Part shown: one piece after another, positions 53,709-61,868 of the stretch
How positions within the stretch are numbered: the first letter of the stretch is position 1
Layout of the letters: every line of letters starts with the position of its first letter
Assembly (NCBI GenBank): GCA_027315365.1
Contig: DAHUYF010000193.1
Coordinates: 33,819 to 97,818 of the forward strand
Direction: 5' to 3'
DNA from: Rhodospirillales bacterium
Lineage (GTDB): Bacteria; Pseudomonadota; Alphaproteobacteria; ATCC43930; CGMCC-115725
Length of the DNA: 64,000 nt
Notes under the pieces: model-generated
What the model was told of the DNA's origin: nothing
The model's input: only the letters and a program-made list of their open reading frames with translations
Databases searched by the model: none
Made by a program: the position numbers and the translations under genes

Positions 53709-54940
53709 GCGTCGTTCTCGGCTGGGACATCGGCGGCGCCCATCTGAAGCTGGCGCTCGTGCGCGACGGCGCCGTGGTCGCCGCCCGCCAGATGCCCTCG
53801 CCACTCTGGCTCGGCCTCGACCGGCTCGCCGCGGCGCTGGACGAGGCGCTCTCCCCGTGGCCCACGGCGGATCGGCATGCGGTGACGATGACCGCCGAGC
53901 TGGCCGATCTCTTTCCCGATCGCGCGAGCGGCGTGCGCGCCATCCTCGATGCCGTGACCCGGCGGGTGCCGGCCAGGAGCGTCCGCGTCTATGCCAATGA
54001 CGGCAGCTTGATCTCGGCCGCCGAAGCCGCCGCCGCTCCCGAGCGCGTCGCTTCCGCCAACTGGCACGCCGCCGCGGCACTCGCGGCACGGCGCGTGCGC
54101 GACGGGCTGCTGGTCGATATCGGCAGCACCACCACCGATCTCGTGCCGGTGCGCCGCGGCCGGGTCGCGGCCCAAGGCGCCGACGACGCCGGGCGCCTCG
54201 CGCGAGACGAGCTGGTCTATCGCGGCGTCGTGCGCACTCCGGTGATGGCGCTGGCCTCGCATGTCAGGCTGGCCGGCGCGCGTGTCGGCGTCGCGGCCGA
54301 GCTTTTCGCCACGAGTGCCGACGTCTTTCGCCTCACCGGCCAGCTTCCCGCCGACGCCGATCAGCAGCCGACGGCGGACGGCCGCGGCAAGTCGCTGGCG
54401 GAGAGTCGCGCGCGACTGGCGCGGATGGTGGGGCGCGATGCCGCCTCGGCCGAGGATGCGGTCTGGGACGGGCTTGCCCGGCAGCTCGCCGCGCAGCTGC
54501 TGCGCGAGCTGGTCGCGGCCGCGCGTCGTGTCGCCGCCGGCGCCGCAGTACCGGCGACGGCGACGGTGATTGGCGCCGGGGTCGGGCGGTTTCTCGCCGC
54601 GGCGCTGGCGGAGCGGCTCGGCCGTCCCTACCGCAGCTATGCGAGCGTCATCCCGGCCGACGGCGAGGTCGCGGCGATCGCGGCGGATTGCGCGCCGGCG
54701 GCGGCGGTGGCACTGCTGGGGGCGCCGTCGAGCGCCGCGCGCAGCCGGGCGACCGCCGCCGCATCGAGCGGCGCAGCGCGGCCGCCGCTGGTAAGCGCCG
54801 AACGGAACCCCAGGAAATCCGGCGCCAAGGGCAGCAGCGTCGGCAAATCCGCGGCGGCAAGCGATCCGGCGAGCCCGGCAAGCAGCCGACGCTCGCGCGC
54901 CAATGCCAGGAAACGGGCGAGGCTTTCCGGCGGCAGGTGA
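53705..54940 (+). CDS. hydantoinase/oxoprolinase-like protein, MfnF-like, with antisense C-terminal extension
   Basis: A 411-residue protein of the ASKHA/hydantoinase-like family annotated as H4MPT-linked C1 pathway protein (TIGR03123), the group containing methanogen MfnF, which builds the aminomethylfuran ether of methanofuran. Seen: GWDIGGAHLKLALVRDG near the N terminus, LLVDIGSTTTDLVPV, and VIGAGVGRFLA as phosphate-binding loops. Homologues are about 320-340 residues. Here the frame runs on about 70 residues as a Ser/Arg/Ala-rich tail. The last 304 bp overlap the 3' end of the MfnB gene on the other strand. The tail is probably read-through after loss of the native stop. Confidence 0.82.
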   Translation: MSVVLGWDIGGAHLKLALVRDGAVVAARQMPSPLWLGLDRLAAALDEALSPWPTADRHAVTMTAELADLFPDRASGVRAILDAVTRRVPARSVRVYANDGSLISAAEAAAAPERVASANWHAAAALAARRVRDGLLVDIGSTTTDLVPVRRGRVAAQGADDAGRLARDELVYRGVVRTPVMALASHVRLAGARVGVAAELFATSADVFRLTGQLPADADQQPTADGRGKSLAESRARLARMVGRDAASAEDAVWDGLARQLAAQLLRELVAAARRVAAGAAVPATATVIGAGVGRFLAAALAERLGRPYRSYASVIPADGEVAAIAADCAPAAAVALLGAPSSAARSRATAAASSGAARPPLVSAERNPRKSGAKGSSVGKSAAASDPASPASSRRSRANARKRARLSGGR

Positions 54941-55392
54941 CGGGTGAGCGAACCGGCGCGCTTGTCGGCGGTGTCGAGCATCACGCCGTAGAAGCCGGCA
55001 TCGGCGCAGCGATGGATCAGATCGAAATCGGGTTGCCGGTCGGCAAAGCAGACGGCGACGAGACGGATGCCCTCGCGCGCCGCGGCGCCAAGCGCCGCAA
55101 GCGTCGCTGTGGCGTCGCCGGCGAAGATGCCGAGCTTGACGATGTCGACGCCGGTCTCGGCCATGGCGCGAACCGCGGCAAGGATCGGCGCCGGGGCGAG
55201 CGGCAGATCGCCGATCGTGGCACTGGTCGGCCGCCGTCCCGCAACCGCCGCCAGCGCGGCGCGGAGCACCCCCTCGGGCAGCCGCCCCAGCGCGCCTGCT
55301 TCCGGCTCCTTCAGATCGATGATGTCGGCGCCGCCGGCGATGGCGGCCAGCGCCTCCACCGGCGAGCGGACGCTTGCCAACAGCTTCGTCAT
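54637..55392 (-). CDS. mfnB: (5-formylfuran-3-yl)methyl phosphate synthase
   Basis: A 251-residue TIM-barrel enzyme (UPF0264/MfnB) making the furan precursor of methylofuran from two triose phosphates. Seen: LLASVRSPVEALAAIAGGADIIDLKEPEAGALG at the N terminus, in parts, with the Schiff-base Lys in DLKEP; DIVKLGIF; GVMLDTADK; LPTLLPLAPDFLGFR. The last about 30 residues (Ser/Ala-rich, ending GMTLA) extend past the usual end and lie within the 304-bp overlap with the MfnF-like gene. It is ATGA-coupled to the DUF447 gene upstream. Confidence 0.85.
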   Translation of the reverse strand: MTKLLASVRSPVEALAAIAGGADIIDLKEPEAGALGRLPEGVLRAALAAVAGRRPTSATIGDLPLAPAPILAAVRAMAETGVDIVKLGIFAGDATATLAALGAAAREGIRLVAVCFADRQPDFDLIHRCADAGFYGVMLDTADKRAGSLTRHLPPESLARFLALARERRLLAGLAGSLAAADLPTLLPLAPDFLGFRSALTSGGRAAPLDAAAVARLRAALDGAPSSATAAAGAQSAAIAATSPSAGMTLA

Positions 55393-55964
55393 GCCGTGTC
55401 TCCCTTCCGCGCCGCCTCGTAGAAATCCCGGATCCGCTCGCCGAGCCAGCCCCAGGCCTCGCGCTCGCGCGCGCCCGCCGTCTTGCCGATCGCGATCTCG
55501 AGATAGGCCACCTCGCGCTCGACCTTGTCGCGCGGCAGCAGATGCAGCCGGCTCACCAGGATCGCCGCCTCGATCACCGCCGCTTGCGCTCGATTGAAGC
55601 CGCGGAACGCGCCATGCGCCGCCTCGTGCACGACGCGGCAATGAAAGCGGGGCCGGGCCGCGTCTTCTTCGACCCGCTCGACGGCGATCTCCTGATGCGC
55701 AATCGCCGCCGTGAGCACGCAGCCGGCGACGCGCTCGGCCGGGCGAACGGGCCAATCGCGCCGGCCGGTGAGACAGCCGGCGAAGAGTCGGACATCGTCG
55801 GTGTGGTTGATCACCGCCACGCCCGAGCGCGCGAGATTGTCGAGCGTCACGGACGGACGGAAGGGCGCGAGCACCGGCCGGCCGTCGCGCCAGGTGACGC
55901 CCATCGGCGCGATATGCGGCCGTTCGTCGGCGCCCAGCGTGGTGATGATGCTCTCGATGATCAT
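55389..55964 (-). CDS. DUF447-family (flavin-reductase-fold) protein
   Basis: A 191-residue protein. Seen: IIESIITTLGADERPHIAPMGVTWRDG at the N terminus in parts, a split-barrel flavin-binding-like core (LDNLARSGVAVINHTDDV), and HCRVVHEAAHGAFRGFNRAQAAVIEAAIL, typical of DUF447 proteins shared by methanogens and H4MPT-containing bacteria. The function is not established. An oxidoreductase step in cofactor assembly is a guess from the fold. ATGA overlaps on both sides. Confidence 0.82.
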   Translation of the reverse strand: MIIESIITTLGADERPHIAPMGVTWRDGRPVLAPFRPSVTLDNLARSGVAVINHTDDVRLFAGCLTGRRDWPVRPAERVAGCVLTAAIAHQEIAVERVEEDAARPRFHCRVVHEAAHGAFRGFNRAQAAVIEAAILVSRLHLLPRDKVEREVAYLEIAIGKTAGAREREAWGWLGERIRDFYEAARKGDTA

Positions 55965-57367
55965 GGCACGCCGCGCCGGCGCGGAGCGCGGCGCTGCAGC
56001 GTCGGGCCGGGCGCGCGATGTGCCGGGCGCGGCGCCGCGTCGACGGCGCTGTGCCAGTCGAGATCTTCGTCCTGGACGTAGCGCTTGCCGAGCCGCCAGG
56101 CGATCTCGGCGCGGGCGAGCTCAACGCCGAGATAGAAGGCGTGCGCGCCGTCCGCCTCGACCGCGCCGCCCGGAAACAGATCGAGAGCGCGCTGCGCGAC
56201 GCGGTGCTGGTCGCGGTTGTAGAGGTGGATGCCGTCCGCGGCGAGCTCGATGCGGAAATTCGCGTCGCGGATCTGCGCCGCGGTCGCGGCGATCTCCTCG
56301 GCAGCGGCGGTGAGCGGTTTTCGGTCACGCAGCGCCATCAGGCCGGCGTCGATGCCGACGGGCAGACGGCCGAGGCGCTTGGCCGCATGCATCAGCCGGC
56401 GGGCGCGATCCGCCTCGTGCAGGGCGCGGCGGCAATGCGGGCTCACCTGCACCGCCAGCACATCGGTGACGCCGAGTTCGGCGATGATGCCGAAGAGCAG
56501 CGCGTTCATCCCCGTGGTATCGGCGTCGACCAGCTCGGTGACGTTGCCGATGCCCATCAGGATCCGCGCCTCGGGCAGCCGGCGCCGCAGCTCGGCATAG
56601 CGCAGCAGCGAGGCCGTGAAGCCGAAAGGGATCGGGTCGAGGACGGAATCGAGGATGAAGCTCCGCCCGGCCCGCGCCAGCCGGTCGGCGGCGCGGCAGA
56701 GCGAGTCGAGATCGCCGGCGGGCGACGGGATCAGGATCGGCGTCGCCGCGATCTCCGCCGCGAGGTCGAGCGTGGCCTCGCTGAGACTCAGCACGAAATC
56801 CGCGCCGGCGCGATCGCCGCGCTTGAGCTCGCCGGGATCGGCGGAATCGACGCTGACGAGCAGCCCCAGCGCCTTGACCGCGGCGACCGCCTGTTCGAGA
56901 TGCGGGAACGGCGTCGCCGGCAGGCAGCCGAGATCGATCACCTCGGCGCCCGCCGCGGCGAAGGCCTCGGCGCGGGCGACAATCCCCTCGGGCGCAAGCG
57001 TCGGCGCGTCGACGATCTCGGCGAAGATGCGCACATCGTGCGCGCCGAGGTCGACCGCCTCGCCGCCGCGACCGAAGAAGGCCGGGAGATCGTGGAGATC
57101 CTCCGGACCGCGCTCGACGGCAACGCCCAGTTCGACGCTGAGTCCGGCGAGATCGCCCTGGCAATGCCCGGGCACGATGACACGGTCGGCGCCCAGCGCG
57201 TCCTTGGGCAGGCGTCGGCGGACGAGATCGGCGGTCATCAGCGCCGCCACCTGGACGCCGATATCATGCACGCTCCAGGCGAAATCGAGATCGCGCAAGC
57301 CACCGAGCACGGTGCGCAGCCGCCGTTCGGCGAGGTGGCCGGTCAGGAAGAGCGTGTGGCGAGACAT
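55961..57367 (-). CDS. dihydropteroate synthase-like protein of H4MPT biosynthesis
   Basis: A 468-residue protein. The N-terminal about 130 residues form a separate domain (FLTGHLAERRLRTVLGGL, VIVPGHCQGDL). A DHPS-like TIM barrel follows: AGAEVIDLGCLPATPFPHLEQ, VSVDSADPGELKRGDRAGADFVLSLSE in parts, FILDSVLDPIPFG, and MGIGNVTELVDADTTGMNA. This is the archaeal-type DHPS-related family found with H4MPT genes and is distinct from the FolP at 29903. It probably joins the pterin to the RFA moiety. The C-terminal 25 residues are Arg/Pro-rich and probably unconserved. Confidence 0.86.
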   Translation of the reverse strand: MSRHTLFLTGHLAERRLRTVLGGLRDLDFAWSVHDIGVQVAALMTADLVRRRLPKDALGADRVIVPGHCQGDLAGLSVELGVAVERGPEDLHDLPAFFGRGGEAVDLGAHDVRIFAEIVDAPTLAPEGIVARAEAFAAAGAEVIDLGCLPATPFPHLEQAVAAVKALGLLVSVDSADPGELKRGDRAGADFVLSLSEATLDLAAEIAATPILIPSPAGDLDSLCRAADRLARAGRSFILDSVLDPIPFGFTASLLRYAELRRRLPEARILMGIGNVTELVDADTTGMNALLFGIIAELGVTDVLAVQVSPHCRRALHEADRARRLMHAAKRLGRLPVGIDAGLMALRDRKPLTAAAEEIAATAAQIRDANFRIELAADGIHLYNRDQHRVAQRALDLFPGGAVEADGAHAFYLGVELARAEIAWRLGKRYVQDEDLDWHSAVDAAPRPAHRAPGPTLQRRAPRRRGVP

Positions 57368-57463
57368 CGCGGCCGCCGCCTGATGCTGTGTCCGCCCCGG
57401 GCCGGCCGCCGCTGCGGAAGGAAGAGAGCGGCGCTGGGGGCCTGGCGGCGCGTCATGGCGATG

Positions 57464-58051
57464 CTAGCGCAAAGCCAGGGCGGCCGCGAGACGTGCCGTC
57501 TCGCCGGGCCCGCAGCACTCCACCGGGCAGTTCGCGGCCTCGGCGAAGGCGGGAAAGGCGGCGTCCACCAGGCCGAGCGCGGCGAGCCGGGCCGGCGTCG
57601 CCGAAGGCCGCGGCGGGAGCGCCGATTTGATCAGCACCAGCCGCGCCGCCTCGAGCCGGCGCGCGAGCCACGCGGCGAGGCTGTCGGAGGTCACGTCCCA
57701 ACTGCCCGCGATGAGCGGATCGGCGGCAACCATACGGGCCGGCAGCCACAGCGCGACACCGCCGGCGGCGAGCGCCGCGCGCATCTCCGCCAGCGCGGCG
57801 CAGGCGACGAGATCCGGCGCAAGGTCGAGCAGCAGATGCGCGTATTGCTCCATCGCCAGCACCGCCATGCGATGCGCCGCCCGATCGGAAAAACCATCGC
57901 GGCGCTGCGCCGTGCGCACCGCGTCGGCAAAAACGCCGCCGCCGGGCACGATCACTGCGTGGCCGCCGCCATGCTCGAGCACCGCCGCGAGCCAGCCGGC
58001 AAGCGTGCCGGCGGCGCCGAGGCTGCCGCCGAGCTTCACCACCACGGTCAT
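57464..58051 (-). CDS. amino-acid-kinase-fold protein, MfnE-like
   Basis: A 195-residue kinase-fold protein. Seen: VVKLGGSLGAAGTLAGWL at the N terminus, VIVPGGGVFADAVR, SWDVTSDSLAAWLARRL and LVLIKSALP. In methanogens MfnE of this fold phosphorylates the aminomethylfuran phosphate to the pyrophosphate in methanofuran synthesis. Together with MfnB, MfnD-like and MfnF-like genes nearby this suggests methylofuran synthesis. It begins one base after the FolB-like stop. A 96-bp gap precedes the DHPS-like gene. Confidence 0.82.
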   Translation of the reverse strand: MTVVVKLGGSLGAAGTLAGWLAAVLEHGGGHAVIVPGGGVFADAVRTAQRRDGFSDRAAHRMAVLAMEQYAHLLLDLAPDLVACAALAEMRAALAAGGVALWLPARMVAADPLIAGSWDVTSDSLAAWLARRLEAARLVLIKSALPPRPSATPARLAALGLVDAAFPAFAEAANCPVECCGPGETARLAAALALR

Positions 58052-58052
58052 G

Positions 58053-58499
58053 TCAGCGGCGGCGCGGTCGCGCGGCGCGGCGCCGGCGGAGCACGACGCC
58101 GACGCTCTCGGCATCGGCGAAGACGTCGAGCTTCTCGACGCTGATCCGCGCGGCCAGTGCGCGCGGGCTCGCCAGGCAGATGTCCATGACCTGCTCCGCC
58201 AGGCTCTCGACGAGTTCGATATGGCGGCCGCGGGTCAGCGCGCGAATGCCCTCGACGATCGTCTCGTAGTTGAGCACGTCGCCCAGCTCATCGCTGTCCG
58301 CGACCTCGCGCTCGACCAGCAGCTGGACATTGATACGCACGCGCTGCGGCGCCTGCTTCTCGTGCTCGTAGACGCCGATCCGGCAAGGCAGCACCAGGTC
58401 CCGCACCAGGATGCGATAGACCTGCGTCGCGCCCGCTTCCGGACGGCGATCGATCCCCAGGGCGTCGGCAAGCATCCAAGCCATCACAGCCTCCGCCAT
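58053..58499 (-). CDS. folB: dihydroneopterin aldolase-like protein
   Basis: A 148-residue protein of the FolB tunnel fold. Seen: YRILVRDLVLPCRIGVYEHEKQAPQRVRINVQLLVE in parts, the active-site Glu region GVYEHE, LNYETIVEGIRALT, and HIELVESLAEQVMDICL with the second conserved Glu. It splits dihydroneopterin side chains to give 6-hydroxymethyl-dihydropterin, a precursor shared by folate and methanopterin. Its place at the head of this block suggests supply for H4MPT. The ATG at 58499 adds a 28-residue leader; ATG 58484 is an alternative. Confidence 0.85.
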   Translation of the reverse strand: MAEAVMAWMLADALGIDRRPEAGATQVYRILVRDLVLPCRIGVYEHEKQAPQRVRINVQLLVEREVADSDELGDVLNYETIVEGIRALTRGRHIELVESLAEQVMDICLASPRALAARISVEKLDVFADAESVGVVLRRRRAARPRRR

Positions 58500-58675
58500 G
58501 AGAATGGCCGGTTCCTCGGAGCCTTGCAACCCGGCGCAGGCGCGACACCCGGCGCAGGCGCGTCGCGGCGCCGCTTGGAGCCCAGGCAAAAGGTGGCTAT
58601 CATCCGTCCGACACAAACGTCGGTCACGGCCATATGACGCCGCCACCAGAAGCGGCCGCAGAGTGGGAGGATGGG

Positions 58676-59365
58676 ATGAGCCGAAGGCTCGGCAGGATCG
58701 CGGGCTTGGTAATGGCGGGGCTGGTTTCGGGCGCGGCATCGGCCGCCGCCGCCGATCCGCCGCTGAGCCCGGCGCAGGTGGCGCTTTTCGAAAGCGACCA
58801 TCTGAAGGGCATCCATCATCCGGTCGTCCTCGACTACAGCTTTCACCATCACGGCGGCTCCGGCGGGGATTACGACGACAAGGTCAGCGCCGACATCCGC
58901 GACGTCCACAAGGACGGCAGCAAGGACGTCTGGATCAATTTCCTGAGCGGCGATCGCCGGCTCCAGCTGCCGCCGGCCAAGCGCTTCAATGGCAATCCCC
59001 TGCTGATGGTCTTCCTCGAGCACGACGCGAGCGAGATGCGGGCGACGACGGGCGGGTCGCTCCAGTACTTCCGCAACCGCATCAGCGAGGCCTTCGGCGA
59101 CCGGGCGCAGATGCATCCGGTCGACATCAAGGAGGGCGGCGCGACGCTGAAGGCGGTCGAGATCGACGTGGCGCCGTTCAGCCAAGACCCCCACCTCGCA
59201 CGTTTTCCCGCCCTTGCGGGAAAGACCTATCACTTCATCCTGTCCGATGCGGTGCCCGGAAGCATCTATCAGATCAGCACCACGCTCGCTTCCGCTTCCC
59301 CGGGCGACGCCGGCACTGCCGAGGAGCGGCTGACCTATGCCGGAGAGCATGAAATCACGCATTGA
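58676..59365 (+). CDS. secreted protein of unknown function
   Basis: A 229-residue protein. A signal peptide (LAGLVSGAASAAA-like, residues about 1-25) is followed by a compact domain: VALFESDHLKGIHHPVVLDYSFHHHGG, DVWINFLSGDRRLQLPPA, LLMVFLEHDASEMRATTGGS and YHFILSDAVPGSIYQI. The HHH cluster and several acidic residues could bind metal. No family is recognised. It lies between H4MPT and PQQ genes and overlaps the next gene by 17 bp, so the two may act together in the periplasm. Confidence 0.7.
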   Translation: MSRRLGRIAGLVMAGLVSGAASAAAADPPLSPAQVALFESDHLKGIHHPVVLDYSFHHHGGSGGDYDDKVSADIRDVHKDGSKDVWINFLSGDRRLQLPPAKRFNGNPLLMVFLEHDASEMRATTGGSLQYFRNRISEAFGDRAQMHPVDIKEGGATLKAVEIDVAPFSQDPHLARFPALAGKTYHFILSDAVPGSIYQISTTLASASPGDAGTAEERLTYAGEHEITH

Positions 59366-59708
59366 ACGGCGCGTCGTCCTGGCCCTTTGCGGCTTGCTGC
59401 TGACGGCGGCGCCGGCGGCCGCGGGGAACGCCTACCCCACCGCCGAAACGGTCGACTACGTGCTCGGCTGCATGGCGGCCAACGGCAACAACCACGAGGC
59501 GCTGCTGAAATGCTCGTGCAGCATCGACTTCATCGCCAAGCACCTGCCGTTCTCGCAATACGAGACGGCCGAGACGGCGCTCGGCTTGCAGGCCGGCGGC
59601 GGGCTGGGTGGCCGCGTGGCGCTGTTCCGCGACCCGCCGGAAATCAAGCAGGCGATCGACCAGCTGCGCCAGACGCAGGCCGACGCGGATCTGAAGTGCT
59701 CCGGATAG
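59349..59708 (+). CDS. small secreted Cys-containing protein of unknown function
   Basis: A 119-residue protein. A signal peptide (RVVLALCGLLLTAAPAAAG) is followed by TAETVDYVLGCMAANGNNHEALLKCSCSIDFIA with a C-x12-C-x-C pattern, and a final Cys in DLKCSG, giving four mature Cys that may form two disulfides. No domain is recognised. It starts 17 bp inside the preceding secreted-protein gene, so the two form a unit. Confidence 0.68.
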   Translation: MKSRIERRVVLALCGLLLTAAPAAAGNAYPTAETVDYVLGCMAANGNNHEALLKCSCSIDFIAKHLPFSQYETAETALGLQAGGGLGGRVALFRDPPEIKQAIDQLRQTQADADLKCSG

Positions 59709-59747
59709 AGCGGCGCCCTCACACGGATATGCGCCGCGACATCGCGC

Positions 59748-60557
59748 TTACTCGGTCGCGGCGGGAAGCGGCCAGTCCTGCATGAAGTGCCGTTGCTGGC
59801 TGTCCTCGACCTCGACCTTGATGTCACCGGACGCGTGCGGCACCAGGCCGAAGCGGATACTCGGATCCTCGCTCAGCGCGATGTCGGAATCGACCGTCAG
59901 CACCTGGACACCGCCGTCGGTGATGCGGATCTTCTGGATGAAATCGGCGGGAATGTAGTTGCGGGTCAGCTGATCCATCTGCAGCCCCGAGCTGTTCGGA
60001 TGGCTGATCAGCAGCCGGACGCCGATCGCGCGGCCGGGCTCGGCGGGCGGCGCGACGCTGAGCTTCATCTTGCCCAGGCGGGCCATGGCCAGCGCCGCAT
60101 CGGTTCCGGCCGGCGCCGAGCAGCCGCCGGCCGCCTTGATGAAGCGGCGGGCGAGATAGAGCTTGCCGTCGGCGGTCTCGGCCACGGCATGCAGGTAGGT
60201 GTAGTCGTCGACGCGCACGCGGGTCGCGACGGCGCTGCGATCGGCGAGCGCGCCGAAGTGGAAGACCGCAGCCAGCGGCGACGGATTGTTGTCGATCACG
60301 AGGTAGAGCGCGCGGACGTCCTTGGCCAGCGGCTCGGCGACGTGAAGGGCAATAGGAACGATCGCCGCATCCTCGGCGCGGTCGGGGGCATCGATGCGAA
60401 GGGTGTCGCCGGCCTCGGCGATCGGACGGTTGCCGAAGAGGGCGTGCGCGAGGTCCGTCCAGCGCGCGGCACGCTCCGCCTCGCTCATCTCCGCCGCGGC
60501 AGGAAACGCGGTCAGGAGGAGCAACAACACCGCCGGGAAAAGCTGCCGCATCTGCAT
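59748..60557 (-). CDS. quinoprotein dehydrogenase-associated SoxYZ-like carrier
   Basis: A 269-residue secreted fusion of a SoxY-like and a SoxZ-like domain. A signal peptide (LFPAVLLLLLTAFPAAA) is followed by the SoxY-like part with FIKAAGGCSAP, whose Cys in the GGC motif corresponds to the SoxY carrier Cys. The SoxZ-like part has VRLLISHPNSSGLQMD and VEVEDSQQRHFMQDWPL. This is the family seen with PQQ dehydrogenases. Its cargo is unknown. It lies 88 bp downstream of pqqA on the same strand. Confidence 0.85.
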   Translation of the reverse strand: MQMRQLFPAVLLLLLTAFPAAAEMSEAERAARWTDLAHALFGNRPIAEAGDTLRIDAPDRAEDAAIVPIALHVAEPLAKDVRALYLVIDNNPSPLAAVFHFGALADRSAVATRVRVDDYTYLHAVAETADGKLYLARRFIKAAGGCSAPAGTDAALAMARLGKMKLSVAPPAEPGRAIGVRLLISHPNSSGLQMDQLTRNYIPADFIQKIRITDGGVQVLTVDSDIALSEDPSIRFGLVPHASGDIKVEVEDSQQRHFMQDWPLPAATE

Positions 60558-60645
60558 CGCAGGCGGTCTCCGCGTCCAAACCCGTCTCGGCGCCTCGCGC
60601 CGTAGCGCAGCGCCGCTCCCGACGGAGCGGCGCTGCCGCGTCACG

Positions 60646-60720
60646 TCAGATGTCAGCGCAGGCGTAGGAGTTGATCTCGAGGCCGACGCAGATCTCAACG
60701 ATACGAGGAGTCTTCCACAT
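60646..60720 (-). CDS. pqqA: PQQ precursor peptide PqqA
   Basis: A 24-residue peptide with the PqqA core: MWKTPRIVEICVGLEINSY, then ACADI. The conserved Glu15 and Tyr19 (E-x3-Y) are the residues PqqE cross-links to form pyrroloquinoline quinone. Three in-frame ATG codons lie in a row (60726, 60723, 60720). GAGGAG sits 9 bases before the last and 3 before the first, so the last or middle is favoured. It is preceded by a good promoter. No pqqB-E genes are in the window, so the modifying enzymes are encoded elsewhere. Confidence 0.9.
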   Translation of the reverse strand: MWKTPRIVEICVGLEINSYACADI

Positions 60721-60759
60721 CATCATTTTCTCCTCAGGCTTGAGGTAGGCAACCGCGCC

Positions 60760-60788
60760 ACCCTATGCTTCGGGTCGCCCGATGTCAA
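60760..60788 (-). promoter_or_regulatory. sigma-70-like promoter of pqqA
   Basis: On the minus strand there is a perfect TTGACA at 60788-60783, a 17-bp spacer, and TAGGGT at 60765-60760. It ends about 40 bp before the pqqA start. A consensus -35 with ideal spacing is rare in this GC-rich DNA. Confidence 0.6.
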
Positions 60789-60859
60789 TCGCTCTTTCGA
60801 CGTATTCTAATCTACGTCCGGGCGCCGTCCGGGCGACGCGCCGCGGAAAGGAGTGAGGC

Positions 60860-61822
60860 ATGCGAAGCCGCCGCGCCGCGTCGCGCCGAGCCGTCTGCTG
60901 CGGCCTCGGCGCCGCGTTCTTCTGCTGCCTGCCGACGCTTCGCGCACAGGCCGCCCTGCTGCGCGACCGGCCGCTCGACATCGCCGAGATCGCGCCCGGC
61001 ATCTACGTCTCCCAAGGCGTCCAGGCCGAGGCGACGCCGGCCAATCTCGGCGCCATCGCCAATATCGGCTTCATCGTCGGCGGCGAGCGCGTCGCGGTGA
61101 TCGACAGCGGCGGCTGCCGGCTCTGGGGCGAGCGGCTGCGCGAGGCCGTCCGGCGCCGTACGGCGCTGCCGATCGGCTCTCTCGTCCTCACCCATATGCA
61201 TCCCGACCACGTCTTCGGCGCCGCCGCCTTCCTGCCGGACAAGCCGGAGATCATCGGTCATCGCAACCTGCCCGCGGCGCTGGCGCAGCGCGAGCGCCAT
61301 TACGCGCGGCGGCTCCAGGAGGCGCTCGGCGACTTCGCCGCGGGATCGGTGATCGTGCCGCCGACGCGGCTGGTGGCAGCATCCGCCGAGATCGATCTCG
61401 GCGGACGCGTGCTCGACATCGTGGCGCATGGGCCGGCGCATACCGACAATGATCTGAGCCTCTACGATCGCGCCACGGGGACGCTCTGGGCCGGCGATCT
61501 CCTGTTCATGGAGCGCGTCCCGTCGCTCGACGGCAGCCTGCTCGGCTGGCTGCGGGCGATGGAGGAGCTGCGCCGGGTGCCGGCGCGGCGCGTCGTTCCC
61601 GGCCATGGGCCGCGCGTCGCCGACTGGCCGGCGGCGCAGGCGGCGCAGCAGCGCTATCTCAGCCTGCTGCGCGACGAGATCCGCGCGCTCCAACGCGGCG
61701 GCGGCACGATGCAGCAGGCGATCGCCACGGTGGGAAGGTCGGAAGCGTCGCGCTGGGCGCTGTTCGACGACTACAACGCGGGAAACGTCGCGGCCGCCTT
61801 CCACGAGCTCGAATGGGAATGA
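60860..61822 (+). CDS. quinoprotein relay-system zinc metallo-hydrolase
   Basis: A 320-residue secreted metallo-beta-lactamase-fold protein related to SoxH and named in quinoprotein-associated families (TIGR04559 group). An N-terminal signal (VCCGLGAAFFCCLPTLRAQA) is followed by the metal motif H112-x-H114-x-D116-H117 in THMHPDHVFG, the later His in HGPAHTDNDLSLY, WAGDLLFMERVP with the bridging Asp, and VVPGHGPR. It probably processes the SoxYZ-like carrier or its thiol adduct. It is divergent from pqqA and the carrier gene. Confidence 0.88.
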   Translation: MRSRRAASRRAVCCGLGAAFFCCLPTLRAQAALLRDRPLDIAEIAPGIYVSQGVQAEATPANLGAIANIGFIVGGERVAVIDSGGCRLWGERLREAVRRRTALPIGSLVLTHMHPDHVFGAAAFLPDKPEIIGHRNLPAALAQRERHYARRLQEALGDFAAGSVIVPPTRLVAASAEIDLGGRVLDIVAHGPAHTDNDLSLYDRATGTLWAGDLLFMERVPSLDGSLLGWLRAMEELRRVPARRVVPGHGPRVADWPAAQAAQQRYLSLLRDEIRALQRGGGTMQQAIATVGRSEASRWALFDDYNAGNVAAAFHELEWE

Positions 61823-61868
61823 GGCAAGCCGCCACGGGCGGCGGCGGGATCGCGCGCAGGCCCCGCCC

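Noticed and set aside
56018..58144. Open frame of about 708 residues antisense to the DHPS-like and kinase genes
   Set aside because: It spans two real genes and their gap, with low-complexity composition.
60607..60645. Hairpin-like GC sequence after pqqA as a terminator
   Set aside because: Short self-complementary pieces (GCGGCGCTG) exist, but there is no clear stem with a U-run; not strong enough to annotate.
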